Shown: piece after piece, positions 7,295 through 15,803 of the stretch
Layout: every line of letters starts with the position of its first letter
Position numbering within the stretch: position 1 is the first letter of the stretch
Source: UBA2334 sp964396895
Lineage (GTDB): Bacteria > Pseudomonadota > Gammaproteobacteria > Burkholderiales > Burkholderiaceae_C
DNA: 64,000 nt
Assembly: GCA_964396895.1 (NCBI GenBank)
Contig: CAYNGJ010000015.1
Location: 42,698-106,697, forward strand
Direction: 5' to 3'
Translations under genes and position numbers: made by a program
The notes under the pieces: generated by a model
Databases searched by the model: none
What the model was told of the DNA's origin: nothing
What the model saw: only the letters and a program-made list of their open reading frames with translations

Positions 7295-9190
7295 ATGAGC
7301 AACTATGCCGATTTTTTCCGTCGCTCCGTGGATGACAGAGATGGGTTCTGGCGCGAGCAGGCCCAATTGATCGACTGGCACAAGCCATTCGAGCAGGTGT
7401 GTGACTACACCAACCCCCCGTTTGCCAAGTGGTTCGCTGGTGGCGAAACCAACCTGTGCCACAACGCCGTGGACCGCCACTTGGCCACGCGCCCCGACCA
7501 GAATGCGCTGGTGTTTGTCTCCACTGAGACCAACACCGAAATTGCCTACAGTTTTCGCGAACTGCACGCAGAAGTTCAGCGCATGGCAGCCATCCTGAAA
7601 GCGCTGGGCGTGGTCAAGGGTGACCGCGTGTTGATCTACATGCCCATGATTGCTGAGGCCTGCTTTGCCATGTTGGCCTGCGCGCGCATTGGGGCGGTTC
7701 ATTCTGTCGTCTTCGGCGGCTTCGCCAGCCATGCACTGGCCAGTCGCATCGACGATGCCAAACCCACCGTCATCGTCAGTGCCGACGCGGGCATGCGGGG
7801 TGGCAAGGTGGTGCCCTACAAGCACCTGTTGGACGCAGCCATTGAGCTCGCCGCGCACAAGCCCGCCAAGGTCTTGATGGTCAACCGTGGCCTGGCCGAT
7901 CTGTCGCCCGTGGATGGTCGAGACGCAGATTACGCCAGCCTGCGTCAAACCCATCTGGACACGGTGGTGCCTTGCGAGTGGCTGGACAGCACGCACCCCA
8001 GCTACATCCTCTACACCAGCGGCACCACGGGTAAGCCCAAAGGGGTGCAGCGCGACACCGCTGGCTACGCGGTCGCCCTGGCGGCATCCATGAAGCACAT
8101 CTACATGGGCGAACCGGGTGAAACCTACTTCAGCACCAGCGACATCGGCTGGGTGGTCGGACACAGTTACATCATTTATGGACCGCTGATCAACGGCATG
8201 GCCACCATCATGTACGAGGGCCTGCCCATCCGCCCCGACGCGGGTATCTGGTGGAGTTTGGTCGAGAAATACAAAGTCAGCGTCATGTTCAGTGCACCCA
8301 CAGCCGCCAGGGTGCTGAAGAAGCAAGATCCCGCCTTCCTGACGAAGTACGACCTGTCCAGCCTGAAAGCGCTCTTTCTCGCAGGCGAGCCGCTGGACGA
8401 GCCCACCGCCACCTGGATTTCCGATGCCATCAGCAAACCCATCATTGACAACTACTGGCAAACGGAAACGGGCTGGCCCATCATGGCCATTTGCAATGGC
8501 GTGGAGAAAGCGCCCACCAAATTCGGCTCCCCCGGCAAAGCGGTTTACGGTTTTGATGTGCGCCTGATCGACGAAGCCACGGGTGAGGAAATCAATGAGC
8601 CCAACAAGAAAGGTGTCATTGCTGTGGAGGGGCCGTTGCCCCCAGGTTGCCTGCAAACCATTTGGGGCGACGATGAGCGCTATGTGAAGACCTATTGGTC
8701 CAGCATCCACCAGCGCATGATGTACAGCACCTTTGACTGGGGTGTGAAAGATGCAGACGGTTACTTTTTCATCTTGGGGCGCACCGACGATGTCATCAAC
8801 GTTGCTGGACACCGCCTTGGCACCCGCGAGATCGAGGAAAGCATTTCCAGCCACCCCAACGTCGCTGAGGTGGCTGTGGTGGGCATCGCCGACCAACTCA
8901 AGGGTCAAGTGGCGGTGGCATTTGCCGTGCTCAAAGACCCCAGCGTGGCTGCCAGCGATGCAGACGCGCTGAAATTGGAAGGCGCCATCATGAAGGTGGT
9001 GGACGACCAACTGGGCGCGGTGGCCCGTCCGGCCAGGGTGCGTTTCGTACCGGTGTTGCCCAAAACCCGCAGCGGCAAGCTGTTGCGCCGGGCCATTCAA
9101 GCGGTGTGTGAGGGTCGCGACGCCGGCGACCTGACCACCATGGAAGACCCCGCCGCCCTTCAGCAAATCAAGGATTCGGTCGTTCGCTGA
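7295..9190 (+). CDS. prpE: Propionyl-CoA synthetase
   Basis: PrpE activates propionate to propionyl-CoA with ATP, feeding the 2-methylcitrate pathway or odd-chain PHA synthesis. The 631-residue product is an acyl-adenylate enzyme close to acetyl-CoA synthetase. Motif A3 is YTSGTTGKPKGVQRD. The pocket segment is TSDIGWVVGHSYIIYGPL, and the C-terminal catalytic and regulatory lysine lies in RSGKLLRR, a site acetylated in this family. The length of about 630 residues and the HIYMGEPG segment fit PrpE rather than Acs. AGGAGA precedes the ATG. A terminator follows, so it is monocistronic. Confidence 0.93.
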   Translation: MSNYADFFRRSVDDRDGFWREQAQLIDWHKPFEQVCDYTNPPFAKWFAGGETNLCHNAVDRHLATRPDQNALVFVSTETNTEIAYSFRELHAEVQRMAAILKALGVVKGDRVLIYMPMIAEACFAMLACARIGAVHSVVFGGFASHALASRIDDAKPTVIVSADAGMRGGKVVPYKHLLDAAIELAAHKPAKVLMVNRGLADLSPVDGRDADYASLRQTHLDTVVPCEWLDSTHPSYILYTSGTTGKPKGVQRDTAGYAVALAASMKHIYMGEPGETYFSTSDIGWVVGHSYIIYGPLINGMATIMYEGLPIRPDAGIWWSLVEKYKVSVMFSAPTAARVLKKQDPAFLTKYDLSSLKALFLAGEPLDEPTATWISDAISKPIIDNYWQTETGWPIMAICNGVEKAPTKFGSPGKAVYGFDVRLIDEATGEEINEPNKKGVIAVEGPLPPGCLQTIWGDDERYVKTYWSSIHQRMMYSTFDWGVKDADGYFFILGRTDDVINVAGHRLGTREIEESISSHPNVAEVAVVGIADQLKGQVAVAFAVLKDPSVAASDADALKLEGAIMKVVDDQLGAVARPARVRFVPVLPKTRSGKLLRRAIQAVCEGRDAGDLTTMEDPAALQQIKDSVVR

Positions 9191-9201
9191 ATTTATTGAT
9201 A

Positions 9202-9247
9202 AAAATGGCACCTGTCGCTTACGAAATAAGCTTCAGGTGCTTTTTTA
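9202..9247 (+). terminator. Rho-independent terminator after prpE
   Basis: The stem GCACCTG (9208-9214) pairs with CAGGTGC (9234-9240). An inner CTTA/TAAG stem extends it, and TTTTTT follows. Its sequence also resembles the dispersed GCGC-N19-AGCT repeat but with a 16-base spacer. Confidence 0.82.
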
Positions 9248-9363
9248 TTGGTAGCATTGATGTGTCGTGATTTGCACGGATATGTTTCCCGGTGTGCGTA
9301 AGGGTTGCACCGATGTCCCAAGGGTAAGTGCCCGCATTCGGTCCGCTCGATGAGCGTTATGAT

Positions 9364-9383
9364 GGTTGCTTATATATGTAACC
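9364..9383. promoter_or_regulatory. 20-bp dyad, candidate ArsR-family operator
   Basis: GGTTGCTTATATATGTAACC matches its own reverse complement at 16 of 20 positions, with perfect GGTT/AACC ends and a TATATA centre. It lies 13 bases before the ATG of the ArsR-family gene and directly after a possible -10 element TATGAT (9358-9363). AT-centred dyads of this size are usual for BigR/SqrR-like ArsR proteins. Autorepression is the likely role. Confidence 0.6.
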
Positions 9384-9396
9384 CAGAGTTATCCAT

Positions 9397-9774
9397 ATGC
9401 AGGAATCCCCCAGTGAGGCAGGCGACCAAGGGCAAAAGGTCAGGGTGTTCGAGCTGGCCGCCGAGTTGTTCGGCGTGTTGGCCACACCCATGCGCCTGCG
9501 CATCCTCAGCGCGCTGTGCGACACGGAGAAGTCGGTGTCACAGTTGCTCAGTGAAATCGACACCACCCAACCCAATCTGTCCCAGCACCTGAATGTGCTG
9601 TACCGCACAGGGGTGCTGGCCAAACGCAAAGAAGGTACACAGGTGATTTACCGTGTCCAGAGCGAGCAAGCCGTCACTTTGTGCCGAACGGTGTGCACCC
9701 AAATTGCCATCGAGATGGACGAGCCAGGCAGCATTCCGGTGGCCCAGCGGCTGTCACCGCGCATGGTTCCCTGA
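9397..9774 (+). CDS. ArsR family transcriptional regulator (BigR/SqrR-like)
   Basis: This is a 125-residue winged-helix repressor. The recognition helix region is TTQPNLSQHLNVLYRTGVL and the wing is KRKEGTQVIYRV. It lacks the CVC metal-binding motif of the arsenic sensors. Instead it has Cys41 near helix 2 and Cys96/Cys100 in the last helix. These positions resemble the cysteine pair of sulfide- and persulfide-sensing BigR/SqrR proteins, so thiol sensing is possible but unproven. A 20-bp dyad lies directly in front of the start. The target beyond itself is unclear; the next gene is sucA. Confidence 0.85.
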   Translation: MQESPSEAGDQGQKVRVFELAAELFGVLATPMRLRILSALCDTEKSVSQLLSEIDTTQPNLSQHLNVLYRTGVLAKRKEGTQVIYRVQSEQAVTLCRTVCTQIAIEMDEPGSIPVAQRLSPRMVP

Positions 9775-9908
9775 GCCTGGACCAGGCGTCTAGTCATCGG
9801 TTGCTTGGCTCGCAGACGTCGACGCCTGCCTGACAAACACCTGACCGGTAGCAGGCCAGCAACACTGAACGTGCTCTTGTTTTTTTATCGGCATACGCCA
9901 CAGATTTC

Positions 9909-9940
9909 TTGCACTTGCCTGCTTGCAGGTGAGACAATAT
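9909..9940 (+). promoter_or_regulatory. Possible promoter of the sucA operon with a short dyad
   Basis: TTGCAC (9909-9914) and GACAAT (9933-9938) are 18 bases apart, a weak sigma-70 match. A perfect dyad CCTGC-TT-GCAGG (9918-9929) lies in the spacer and could bind a regulator. The remaining leader up to 10059 shows nothing else clear. Confidence 0.35.
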
Positions 9941-10059
9941 CGAGTTGCAGAACTTGGCCCTTCCTGTCACAGTCGCATCCGCCCAACGGTACAGCCGTGT
10001 CGCGGAAGGTTTCTTAACCAGCTCATGTTTCCCAGAGGGAGACGGAGGTCAGCGAAACA

Positions 10060-12936
10060 ATGAACGAGACTAACAACGTCTACAGTGCCTTCAAAGGCAA
10101 CTCGTACCTTTTCGGCGGTAACGCCCCCTACGTGGAAGAGATGTATGAAAACTACCTCTCCAACCCCGGCAGCGTTTCCGACACTTGGCGCAGTTATTTT
10201 GATGCGCTGCAAAATGTCCCGGCTGTGGATGGCACCGATGCGCGCGACGTGCCTCACCTGCCCGTCATCAATGCCTTTGCCGAGCGCGCCAAACAAGGCA
10301 CGACCCAGGTGGTGTTGGCCAGTCCAGATTCCGAGATGGGCCGCAAGCGGGTTTACACCCAACAGCTGATTGCCGCTTATCGCAACGTCGGTGCACGCTG
10401 GGCCGATCTGGACCCCCTGAAGCGCACGGAGCGTGAACACATTCCCGAGTTGGATCCCGCCTTCTATGGCCTGACCGACGCTGACATGGAAACCGTGTTC
10501 AACACCAGCAACACCTTCTTTGGCCGCGACACCATGTCGCTGCGCGAGCTGATGAATGCGCTGCGTGAAACCTACTGCGGCACCATTGCGGCCGAGTACA
10601 TGTACACCACCGACCAGAACCAAAAGCGCTGGTGGCAGGAAAAGCTCGAATCCATTCGCAGCAAGCCCAATTTCACGGCTGAGAAGAAAAAGCACATCCT
10701 GGGTCGTTTGACAGCCGCCGAGGGTCTGGAGCGTTTTCTTCACACCAAATACGTGGGGCAAAAGCGCTTCTCGCTGGAAGGCGGCGAGAGCTTCATTGCC
10801 TCCATGGACGAGCTGATTCAGTCCGCCGGAGCCAAGGGCGTGCAGGAAATCGTGATCGGCATGGCCCACCGGGGCCGTTTGAACGTGCTCGTCAACACCC
10901 TGGGCAAGATGCCCAAGAACCTGTTTGCCGAGTTCGACCACACCGCCCCCGAAGACCTGCCCAGCGGTGATGTGAAGTACCACCAGGGTTTCAGCTCTGA
11001 CGTGACCACACCCGGCGGTCCCGTTCACCTGACGCTGGCGTTCAACCCTTCCCACTTGGAAATTGTCAACCCCGTGGTGGAGGGTTCGGTGCGCGCGCGC
11101 ATGGACCGCCGTGGTGACCCATCAGGCAAGCAAGTGCTGCCCGTGTTGGTGCACGGTGACGCGGCCTTCGCAGGTCAGGGTGTGGTCATGGAAACGCTGG
11201 CTCTGGCCGAAACCCGTGGTTATTTCACGGGTGGCACGGTCCACTTGGTCATCAACAACCAAATTGGCTTCACCACATCCGACCCCCGTGACAGCCGCTC
11301 CACGCTGTACTGCTCGGACGTGGTCAAGATGATCGAATCGCCGGTGTTGCACGTCAACGGCGACGACCCTGAGGCCGTGGTGTTGGCCACCCAGTTGGCA
11401 CTGGAATTCCGCATGGAGTTCAAGAAAGACGTGGTGGTGGACATCGTTTGTTTCCGCAAGCTGGGCCACAACGAGCAGGACACCCCCTCGCTCACCCAGC
11501 CGCTGATGTACAAAAAGATTGCCGCCCACCCTGGCACCCGCAAGCTGTATGCGGACAAACTGGCGGCCCAAGGCATGGGCGACTCCCTGGGTGACGACAT
11601 GTTCAAGGCTTACCGCGCTGACATGGACGCTGGTCGCCACACCGTTGACCCCGTGCTGACCAACTTCAAGAGCAAGTACGCGGTGGACTGGACACCCTAC
11701 TTGGGCAAAAAGTGGACCGATGCGGGGGACACCGCCGTTCCACTGGCCGAGTGGAAACGCTTGGCCGAGCGCCTGACCACCATCCCCGGCAATGTCACAC
11801 CCCACCAACTGGTGAAGAAGGTGTACGACGACCGTGCGGCCATGGGGCGTGGCGACATCCCCGTGGATTGGGGCATGGGTGAGCACATGGCATTCGCCTC
11901 GCTGGTGGCCAGCGGATACCCTGTGCGCTTGTCCGGTGAAGACTGCGGACGTGGCACCTTTACCCACCGGCACGCCGTGATTCACGACCAAAACCGTGAA
12001 AAGAGCGACGAAGGCACCTACATTCCGCTGCAAAATGTGGCCGAGAACCAGGCGCCGTTTGTGGTCATCGATTCCATCCTCTCTGAAGAAGCGGTGCTGG
12101 CATTTGAATACGGCTATGCGTCCAACGACCCCAACACGCTGGTCATCTGGGAAGCGCAGTTTGGCGATTTCGTCAACGGCGCGCAGGTGGTGATTGACCA
12201 GTTCATTGCGTCGGGTGAGGTCAAGTGGGGTCGTGTGAACGGCATCACCCTCATGTTGCCGCACGGGTATGAAGGCCAGGGACCAGAGCACTCGTCAGCT
12301 CGCCTGGAGCGCTTCATGCAGCTGTCGGCCGACACCAACATGCAGGTGGTGCAGCCCACCACGGCCAGCCAGATCTTCCATGTGTTGCGCCGCCAGATGG
12401 TCCGTAACCTGCGCAAGCCCTTGGTCATCATGACCCCCAAGTCGTTGCTTCGCAACAAGGATGCCACCTCCCCACTGTCCGAGTTCACCCGCGGTGCCTT
12501 CCAGACCGTGATCGGTGAAACCAATGCCGACGTGGTGAAAAAAGCCGACAAGGTCAAACGCATCGTGGTGTGTTCCGGCAAGGTGTATTACGACCTGGTC
12601 AAGAAGCGTGAAGAAAAGGGCGCGGACGATGTGGCGATTCTGCGTGTGGAGCAGCTCTACCCGTTCCCCCACAAGGTGTTTGCGTCCGAGTTGAAAAAGT
12701 ACCCCAACGCCACCGAAGTCATGTGGTGTCAGGACGAACCACAGAACCAGGGTGCATGGTTTTTTGTGCAGCACTACATCCATGAAAACATGCTTGAAGG
12801 CCAGAAGCTGGGCTATTCAGGCCGCGCATCCTCGGCATCGCCTGCCGTGGGTTATGCCCATCTCCACCAAGAACAGCAAAAAGCGCTGGTGGACGGCGCT
12901 TTCGGCAAGTTCAAAGGTTTTGTTCTGACCAAATAA
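10060..12936 (+). CDS. sucA: 2-oxoglutarate dehydrogenase E1 component
   Basis: SucA is the thiamine-diphosphate-dependent decarboxylase of the 2-oxoglutarate dehydrogenase complex in the TCA cycle. The 958-residue length is normal. The N-terminal segment (NSYLFGGNAPYVEEMYENYL) is the part that docks on E2. The ThDP and substrate region shows GMAHRGRLNVLVN, VHGDAAFAGQGVVMETL and NNQIGFTTSDPRDSRS. The C-terminal part contains LPHGYEGQGPEHSSARLER. A GAGGGAGACGGAGG stretch provides the ribosome site. It heads the sucA-sucB-lpdA operon, with zapE one base after lpdA. Confidence 0.97.
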   Translation: MNETNNVYSAFKGNSYLFGGNAPYVEEMYENYLSNPGSVSDTWRSYFDALQNVPAVDGTDARDVPHLPVINAFAERAKQGTTQVVLASPDSEMGRKRVYTQQLIAAYRNVGARWADLDPLKRTEREHIPELDPAFYGLTDADMETVFNTSNTFFGRDTMSLRELMNALRETYCGTIAAEYMYTTDQNQKRWWQEKLESIRSKPNFTAEKKKHILGRLTAAEGLERFLHTKYVGQKRFSLEGGESFIASMDELIQSAGAKGVQEIVIGMAHRGRLNVLVNTLGKMPKNLFAEFDHTAPEDLPSGDVKYHQGFSSDVTTPGGPVHLTLAFNPSHLEIVNPVVEGSVRARMDRRGDPSGKQVLPVLVHGDAAFAGQGVVMETLALAETRGYFTGGTVHLVINNQIGFTTSDPRDSRSTLYCSDVVKMIESPVLHVNGDDPEAVVLATQLALEFRMEFKKDVVVDIVCFRKLGHNEQDTPSLTQPLMYKKIAAHPGTRKLYADKLAAQGMGDSLGDDMFKAYRADMDAGRHTVDPVLTNFKSKYAVDWTPYLGKKWTDAGDTAVPLAEWKRLAERLTTIPGNVTPHQLVKKVYDDRAAMGRGDIPVDWGMGEHMAFASLVASGYPVRLSGEDCGRGTFTHRHAVIHDQNREKSDEGTYIPLQNVAENQAPFVVIDSILSEEAVLAFEYGYASNDPNTLVIWEAQFGDFVNGAQVVIDQFIASGEVKWGRVNGITLMLPHGYEGQGPEHSSARLERFMQLSADTNMQVVQPTTASQIFHVLRRQMVRNLRKPLVIMTPKSLLRNKDATSPLSEFTRGAFQTVIGETNADVVKKADKVKRIVVCSGKVYYDLVKKREEKGADDVAILRVEQLYPFPHKVFASELKKYPNATEVMWCQDEPQNQGAWFFVQHYIHENMLEGQKLGYSGRASSASPAVGYAHLHQEQQKALVDGAFGKFKGFVLTK

Positions 12937-12945
12937 CCATGGGTT

Positions 12946-12973
12946 TGCAGCGGGCCCAGTAGTGCCCGCTGCA
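12946..12973 (+). other. Perfect 10-bp hairpin between sucA and sucB
   Basis: TGCAGCGGGC and GCCCGCTGCA form a perfect stem around the loop CCAGTAGT. No U-tract follows, so it is not a standard terminator. Such intercistronic hairpins usually stabilise the upstream message or set the E1 to E2 expression ratio. Confidence 0.6.
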
Positions 12974-13005
12974 TCCCTCAAGCATGAAGAATTGAAGGAT
13001 TAAAA

Positions 13006-14265
13006 ATGGCTATCGTAGAAGTCAAAGTTCCACAGCTGTCCGAGTCGATTGCGGAAGCGACCTTGCTGCAGTGGAAGAAAAAACCCGGTGATCTGGTGGC
13101 GGTCGATGAAATCCTCATCGAAATTGAGACCGACAAGGTGGTGCTTGAAGTGCCCGCACCTTCCGCAGGCGTGTTGGGTGAAATCGTTGAGGGCGATGGC
13201 AGCACCGTCGCGTCCGAGCAGGTGATTGCCCGCATCGACACCGATGGCAAAGGCGCCGTCGCGCCTGCCGCAGCCGCACCCGCTGCAGCAGCGCCCGCTC
13301 AAGCGGCGGCTGCAGCCCCCGCTGCTGCTGTCTCCAAGGCCGGTGTGGCCATGCCCGCAGCGGCCAAGCTGATCGCCGACAACCACCTGGTGGTGGGCTC
13401 TGTGCCCGGCACGGGCAAAGACGGCCGTGTGACCAAGGGTGACGTGTTGGCCGCTGTGGCCGCCAATGCAACCAGGCCCGCTGCTGCAGCAGTCGCCATC
13501 CCCACGGGCGTGCCCACCAAGGCCTTGCCCCAGGTCACGGCCATTCCCACCCCCGACCTGGGTGACCGACCCCAGCAGCGCGTGGCCATGACACGCCTGC
13601 GTGCCCGCGTGGCCGAGCGTTTGCTGCAGTCCCAGGCCACCAACGCCATCCTGACCACGTTCAACGAGGTGAACATGGCGCCAGTGATGGACATGCGCAA
13701 AAAATTCCAGGACAAGTTCGAAAAAGAACACGGCTGCAAGCTGGGTTTCATGAGCTTTTTCGTGAAAGCCGCCGTGCATGCACTGAAGAAGTACCCCGTG
13801 CTGAACGCTTCGGTCGATGGCAACGACATCGTTTACCACGGCTTCTTCGACATCGGCATTGCCGTGGGCTCGCCACGCGGCTTGGTGGTGCCCATCCTGC
13901 GCAATGCCGACCAGATGAGCTTTGCCGACATCGAAAAGAAAATTGCCGAATACGGTCAGAAGGCCAAAGACGGCAAGTTGGGCATTGAAGAAATGACCGG
14001 TGGCACCTTCTCCATCTCCAATGGTGGCACCTTCGGCTCCATGCTGTCGACCCCCATCATCAACCCACCGCAGTCGGCCATTTTGGGCGTGCACGCCACC
14101 AAAGACCGTGCGGTGGTGGAGAACGGGCAGATCGTGATTCGTCCCATCAACTACCTGGCCATGAGCTACGACCACCGCATCATCGACGGTCGCGAAGCCG
14201 TGCTGGGCCTGGTGGCCATGAAGGAGGCGTTGGAAGATCCCTCGCGCCTGCTGTTCGGGATTTGA
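13006..14265 (+). CDS. sucB: Dihydrolipoyl succinyltransferase, E2 of 2-oxoglutarate dehydrogenase
   Basis: SucB forms the core of the complex and transfers succinyl to CoA. One lipoyl domain occupies residues 1-75 with the lipoylated lysine in EIETDKVVLEV. An Ala/Pro-rich flexible linker (about 82-110) follows. The E3-binding domain contains AAKLIADNHLV and GTGKDGRVTKGDVLAA. The catalytic domain ends with SYDHRIIDGREAV, which holds the active-site histidine and aspartate. The total of 419 residues is typical. It lies 69 bases after sucA and is followed by a dispersed repeat before lpdA. Confidence 0.97.
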   Translation: MAIVEVKVPQLSESIAEATLLQWKKKPGDLVAVDEILIEIETDKVVLEVPAPSAGVLGEIVEGDGSTVASEQVIARIDTDGKGAVAPAAAAPAAAAPAQAAAAAPAAAVSKAGVAMPAAAKLIADNHLVVGSVPGTGKDGRVTKGDVLAAVAANATRPAAAAVAIPTGVPTKALPQVTAIPTPDLGDRPQQRVAMTRLRARVAERLLQSQATNAILTTFNEVNMAPVMDMRKKFQDKFEKEHGCKLGFMSFFVKAAVHALKKYPVLNASVDGNDIVYHGFFDIGIAVGSPRGLVVPILRNADQMSFADIEKKIAEYGQKAKDGKLGIEEMTGGTFSISNGGTFGSMLSTPIINPPQSAILGVHATKDRAVVENGQIVIRPINYLAMSYDHRIIDGREAVLGLVAMKEALEDPSRLLFGI

Positions 14266-14325
14266 TGCTTTTTAGGCATCTGGCGCTTACTGTTAAACAA
14301 TAGTCAGCTACATTTTATTGCATAT
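14266..14325 (+). repeat. GCGC-N19-AGCT dispersed repeat, copy A
   Basis: An AT-rich repeat lies between sucB and lpdA. GCGC is at 14283-14286 and AGCTA at 14306-14310, exactly 19 bases apart. Flanks TTTTTAGGCATCTG and CATTTTATTGC align with the other five copies in this window. It is the only feature of the 109-base gap apart from the lpdA ribosome site. Confidence 0.7.
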
Positions 14326-14374
14326 TTCCAGGCCGCCTTCAGCAATGGGGGTGGCCTGTTTTCAAGGTAATCAC

Positions 14375-15802
14375 ATGAGCAAGCAATTTGATGTCATCGT
14401 CATCGGTGGCGGTCCCGGCGGCTACATCGCGGCCATTCGCGCAGCACAACTCGGCTTCAACGTCGCCTGCATTGACGAGTGGAAAAACGACAAGGGCGGC
14501 CCCGCACCCGGTGGCACCTGCACCAACGTGGGTTGCATTCCCTCCAAAGCGCTGCTGCAATCGTCCGAGCACTTTGACCAGGCCAGCCACCACTTTGCCG
14601 ATCACGGCATTGGCGTCAAAGGCCTGAGCATGGACGTGGCCAAAATGGTCGCCCGCAAAGACGCCGTGGTCAAGCAAAACAACGACGGCATCCTGTACCT
14701 GCTCAAGAAGAACAAGGTCAGCTTTTTCCATGGCCGGGGGTCTTTTGGCAAAGTGGTGCCCAACGGCTACGAAATCCAGGTCAGTGGCGCCAATGCGGAA
14801 ACGCTGGAAGGCAAACAAATCATCGTGGCCACGGGTTCCAATGCCCGTGCGTTGCCCGGCACTCCCTTCGACGAAGAGCTGGTGCTGTCCAACGAAGGTG
14901 CGCTGCGCATCGGCACCGTGCCCAAGAAGCTGGCCTTGATAGGCTCTGGCGTGATCGGCTTGGAAATGGGATCCGTGTGGCGCCGCCTGGGATCAGAAGT
15001 CACCATTCTGGAGGGTTTGCCCACTTTCCTGGGCGCCGTGGACGAGCAAATTGCCAAAGAAGCCAAGAAGGCGTTCGACAAGCAAGGTCTGAAAATCGAA
15101 TTGGGCGTTCAGGTCGGCGACATCAAGACCGCCAAGAAGGGCGTCAGCATTGCCTACACCAACGCCAAAGGCGAAGCACAGAAGCTGGATGTGGACAAAC
15201 TCATTGTCTCCATTGGCCGCGTGCCCAACACCATTGGGCTGAACGCCGAAGCCATTGGCCTGCAATTGGACGAGCGCGGTGCCATTGTGGTGGACGAGCA
15301 GTGCCGCACCAACCTGCTGGGTGTCTGGGCGGTGGGCGACGTGGTGCGTGGCCCCATGCTGGCCCACAAGGCTGAAGAGGAGGGCGTGGCCGTGGCCGAG
15401 CGCATTGCTGGTCAGCATGGTCACGTCAACTTCAACACCATTCCCTGGGTCATCTACACCAGTCCGGAAATTGCCTGGGTTGGACGCACCGAGCAACAGC
15501 TGAAGGCCGATGGCGTGAAGTACAAGGCTGGCACCTTCCCCTTCCTGGCCAACGGGCGAGCCCGCGCCCTGGGCGACACCACCGGCATGGTCAAGTTCCT
15601 GGCCGACGCCGCGACCGACGAAATCCTGGGTGTTCACATCGTGGGCCCCATGGCCAGCGAGCTGATTGCCGAGGCTGTGGTGGCCATGGAATTCCGCGCC
15701 AGCGCGGAAGACATCGCCCGCATCTGCCACGCCCACCCGTCGCTCAGCGAAGCCACCAAAGAAGCGGCCCTGGCCGTCGACAAGCGTACTTTGAACTTCT
15801 GA
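14375..15802 (+). CDS. lpdA: Dihydrolipoyl dehydrogenase, E3 of 2-oxoglutarate dehydrogenase
   Basis: The flavoprotein reoxidises dihydrolipoamide on E2 and makes NADH. The FAD-binding site is IGGGPGGYIAAIRAAQLG, and the redox disulfide lies in GGTCTNVGCIPSK. The NAD-binding glycine motif is GSGVIGLEMGSVW. The dimer-interface catalytic pair is in HAHPSLSEA. At 475 residues it is full length. ATG 14375 follows CAAGGTAATCAC; a longer frame to 14318 would begin inside the upstream repeat and lacks a ribosome site. Its stop is one base from the zapE start. Confidence 0.97.
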   Translation: MSKQFDVIVIGGGPGGYIAAIRAAQLGFNVACIDEWKNDKGGPAPGGTCTNVGCIPSKALLQSSEHFDQASHHFADHGIGVKGLSMDVAKMVARKDAVVKQNNDGILYLLKKNKVSFFHGRGSFGKVVPNGYEIQVSGANAETLEGKQIIVATGSNARALPGTPFDEELVLSNEGALRIGTVPKKLALIGSGVIGLEMGSVWRRLGSEVTILEGLPTFLGAVDEQIAKEAKKAFDKQGLKIELGVQVGDIKTAKKGVSIAYTNAKGEAQKLDVDKLIVSIGRVPNTIGLNAEAIGLQLDERGAIVVDEQCRTNLLGVWAVGDVVRGPMLAHKAEEEGVAVAERIAGQHGHVNFNTIPWVIYTSPEIAWVGRTEQQLKADGVKYKAGTFPFLANGRARALGDTTGMVKFLADAATDEILGVHIVGPMASELIAEAVVAMEFRASAEDIARICHAHPSLSEATKEAALAVDKRTLNF

Positions 15803-15803
15803 C

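Noticed and set aside
7295..9190. A long minus-strand frame opposite prpE (7259-9211, 650 codons) as a gene
   Set aside because: It mirrors the plus-strand codons, has His/Val/Gly-rich low-complexity composition and no family motif. prpE is certain on the other strand.
9202..9247. Seventh copy of the GCGC-N19-AGCT repeat after prpE
   Set aside because: The flanks resemble the family (AAAAATGGCACCTG, CGCTTA, TTTTTTATTG) but the spacer is 16 bases, GCGC is TCGC, and the sequence works as a normal terminator.
13000..14175. Long minus-strand frames opposite sucB, sucA, ispG and der as antisense genes
   Set aside because: They are shadow frames caused by high GC in the third codon position of the real genes; none has a ribosome site or a recognisable domain.
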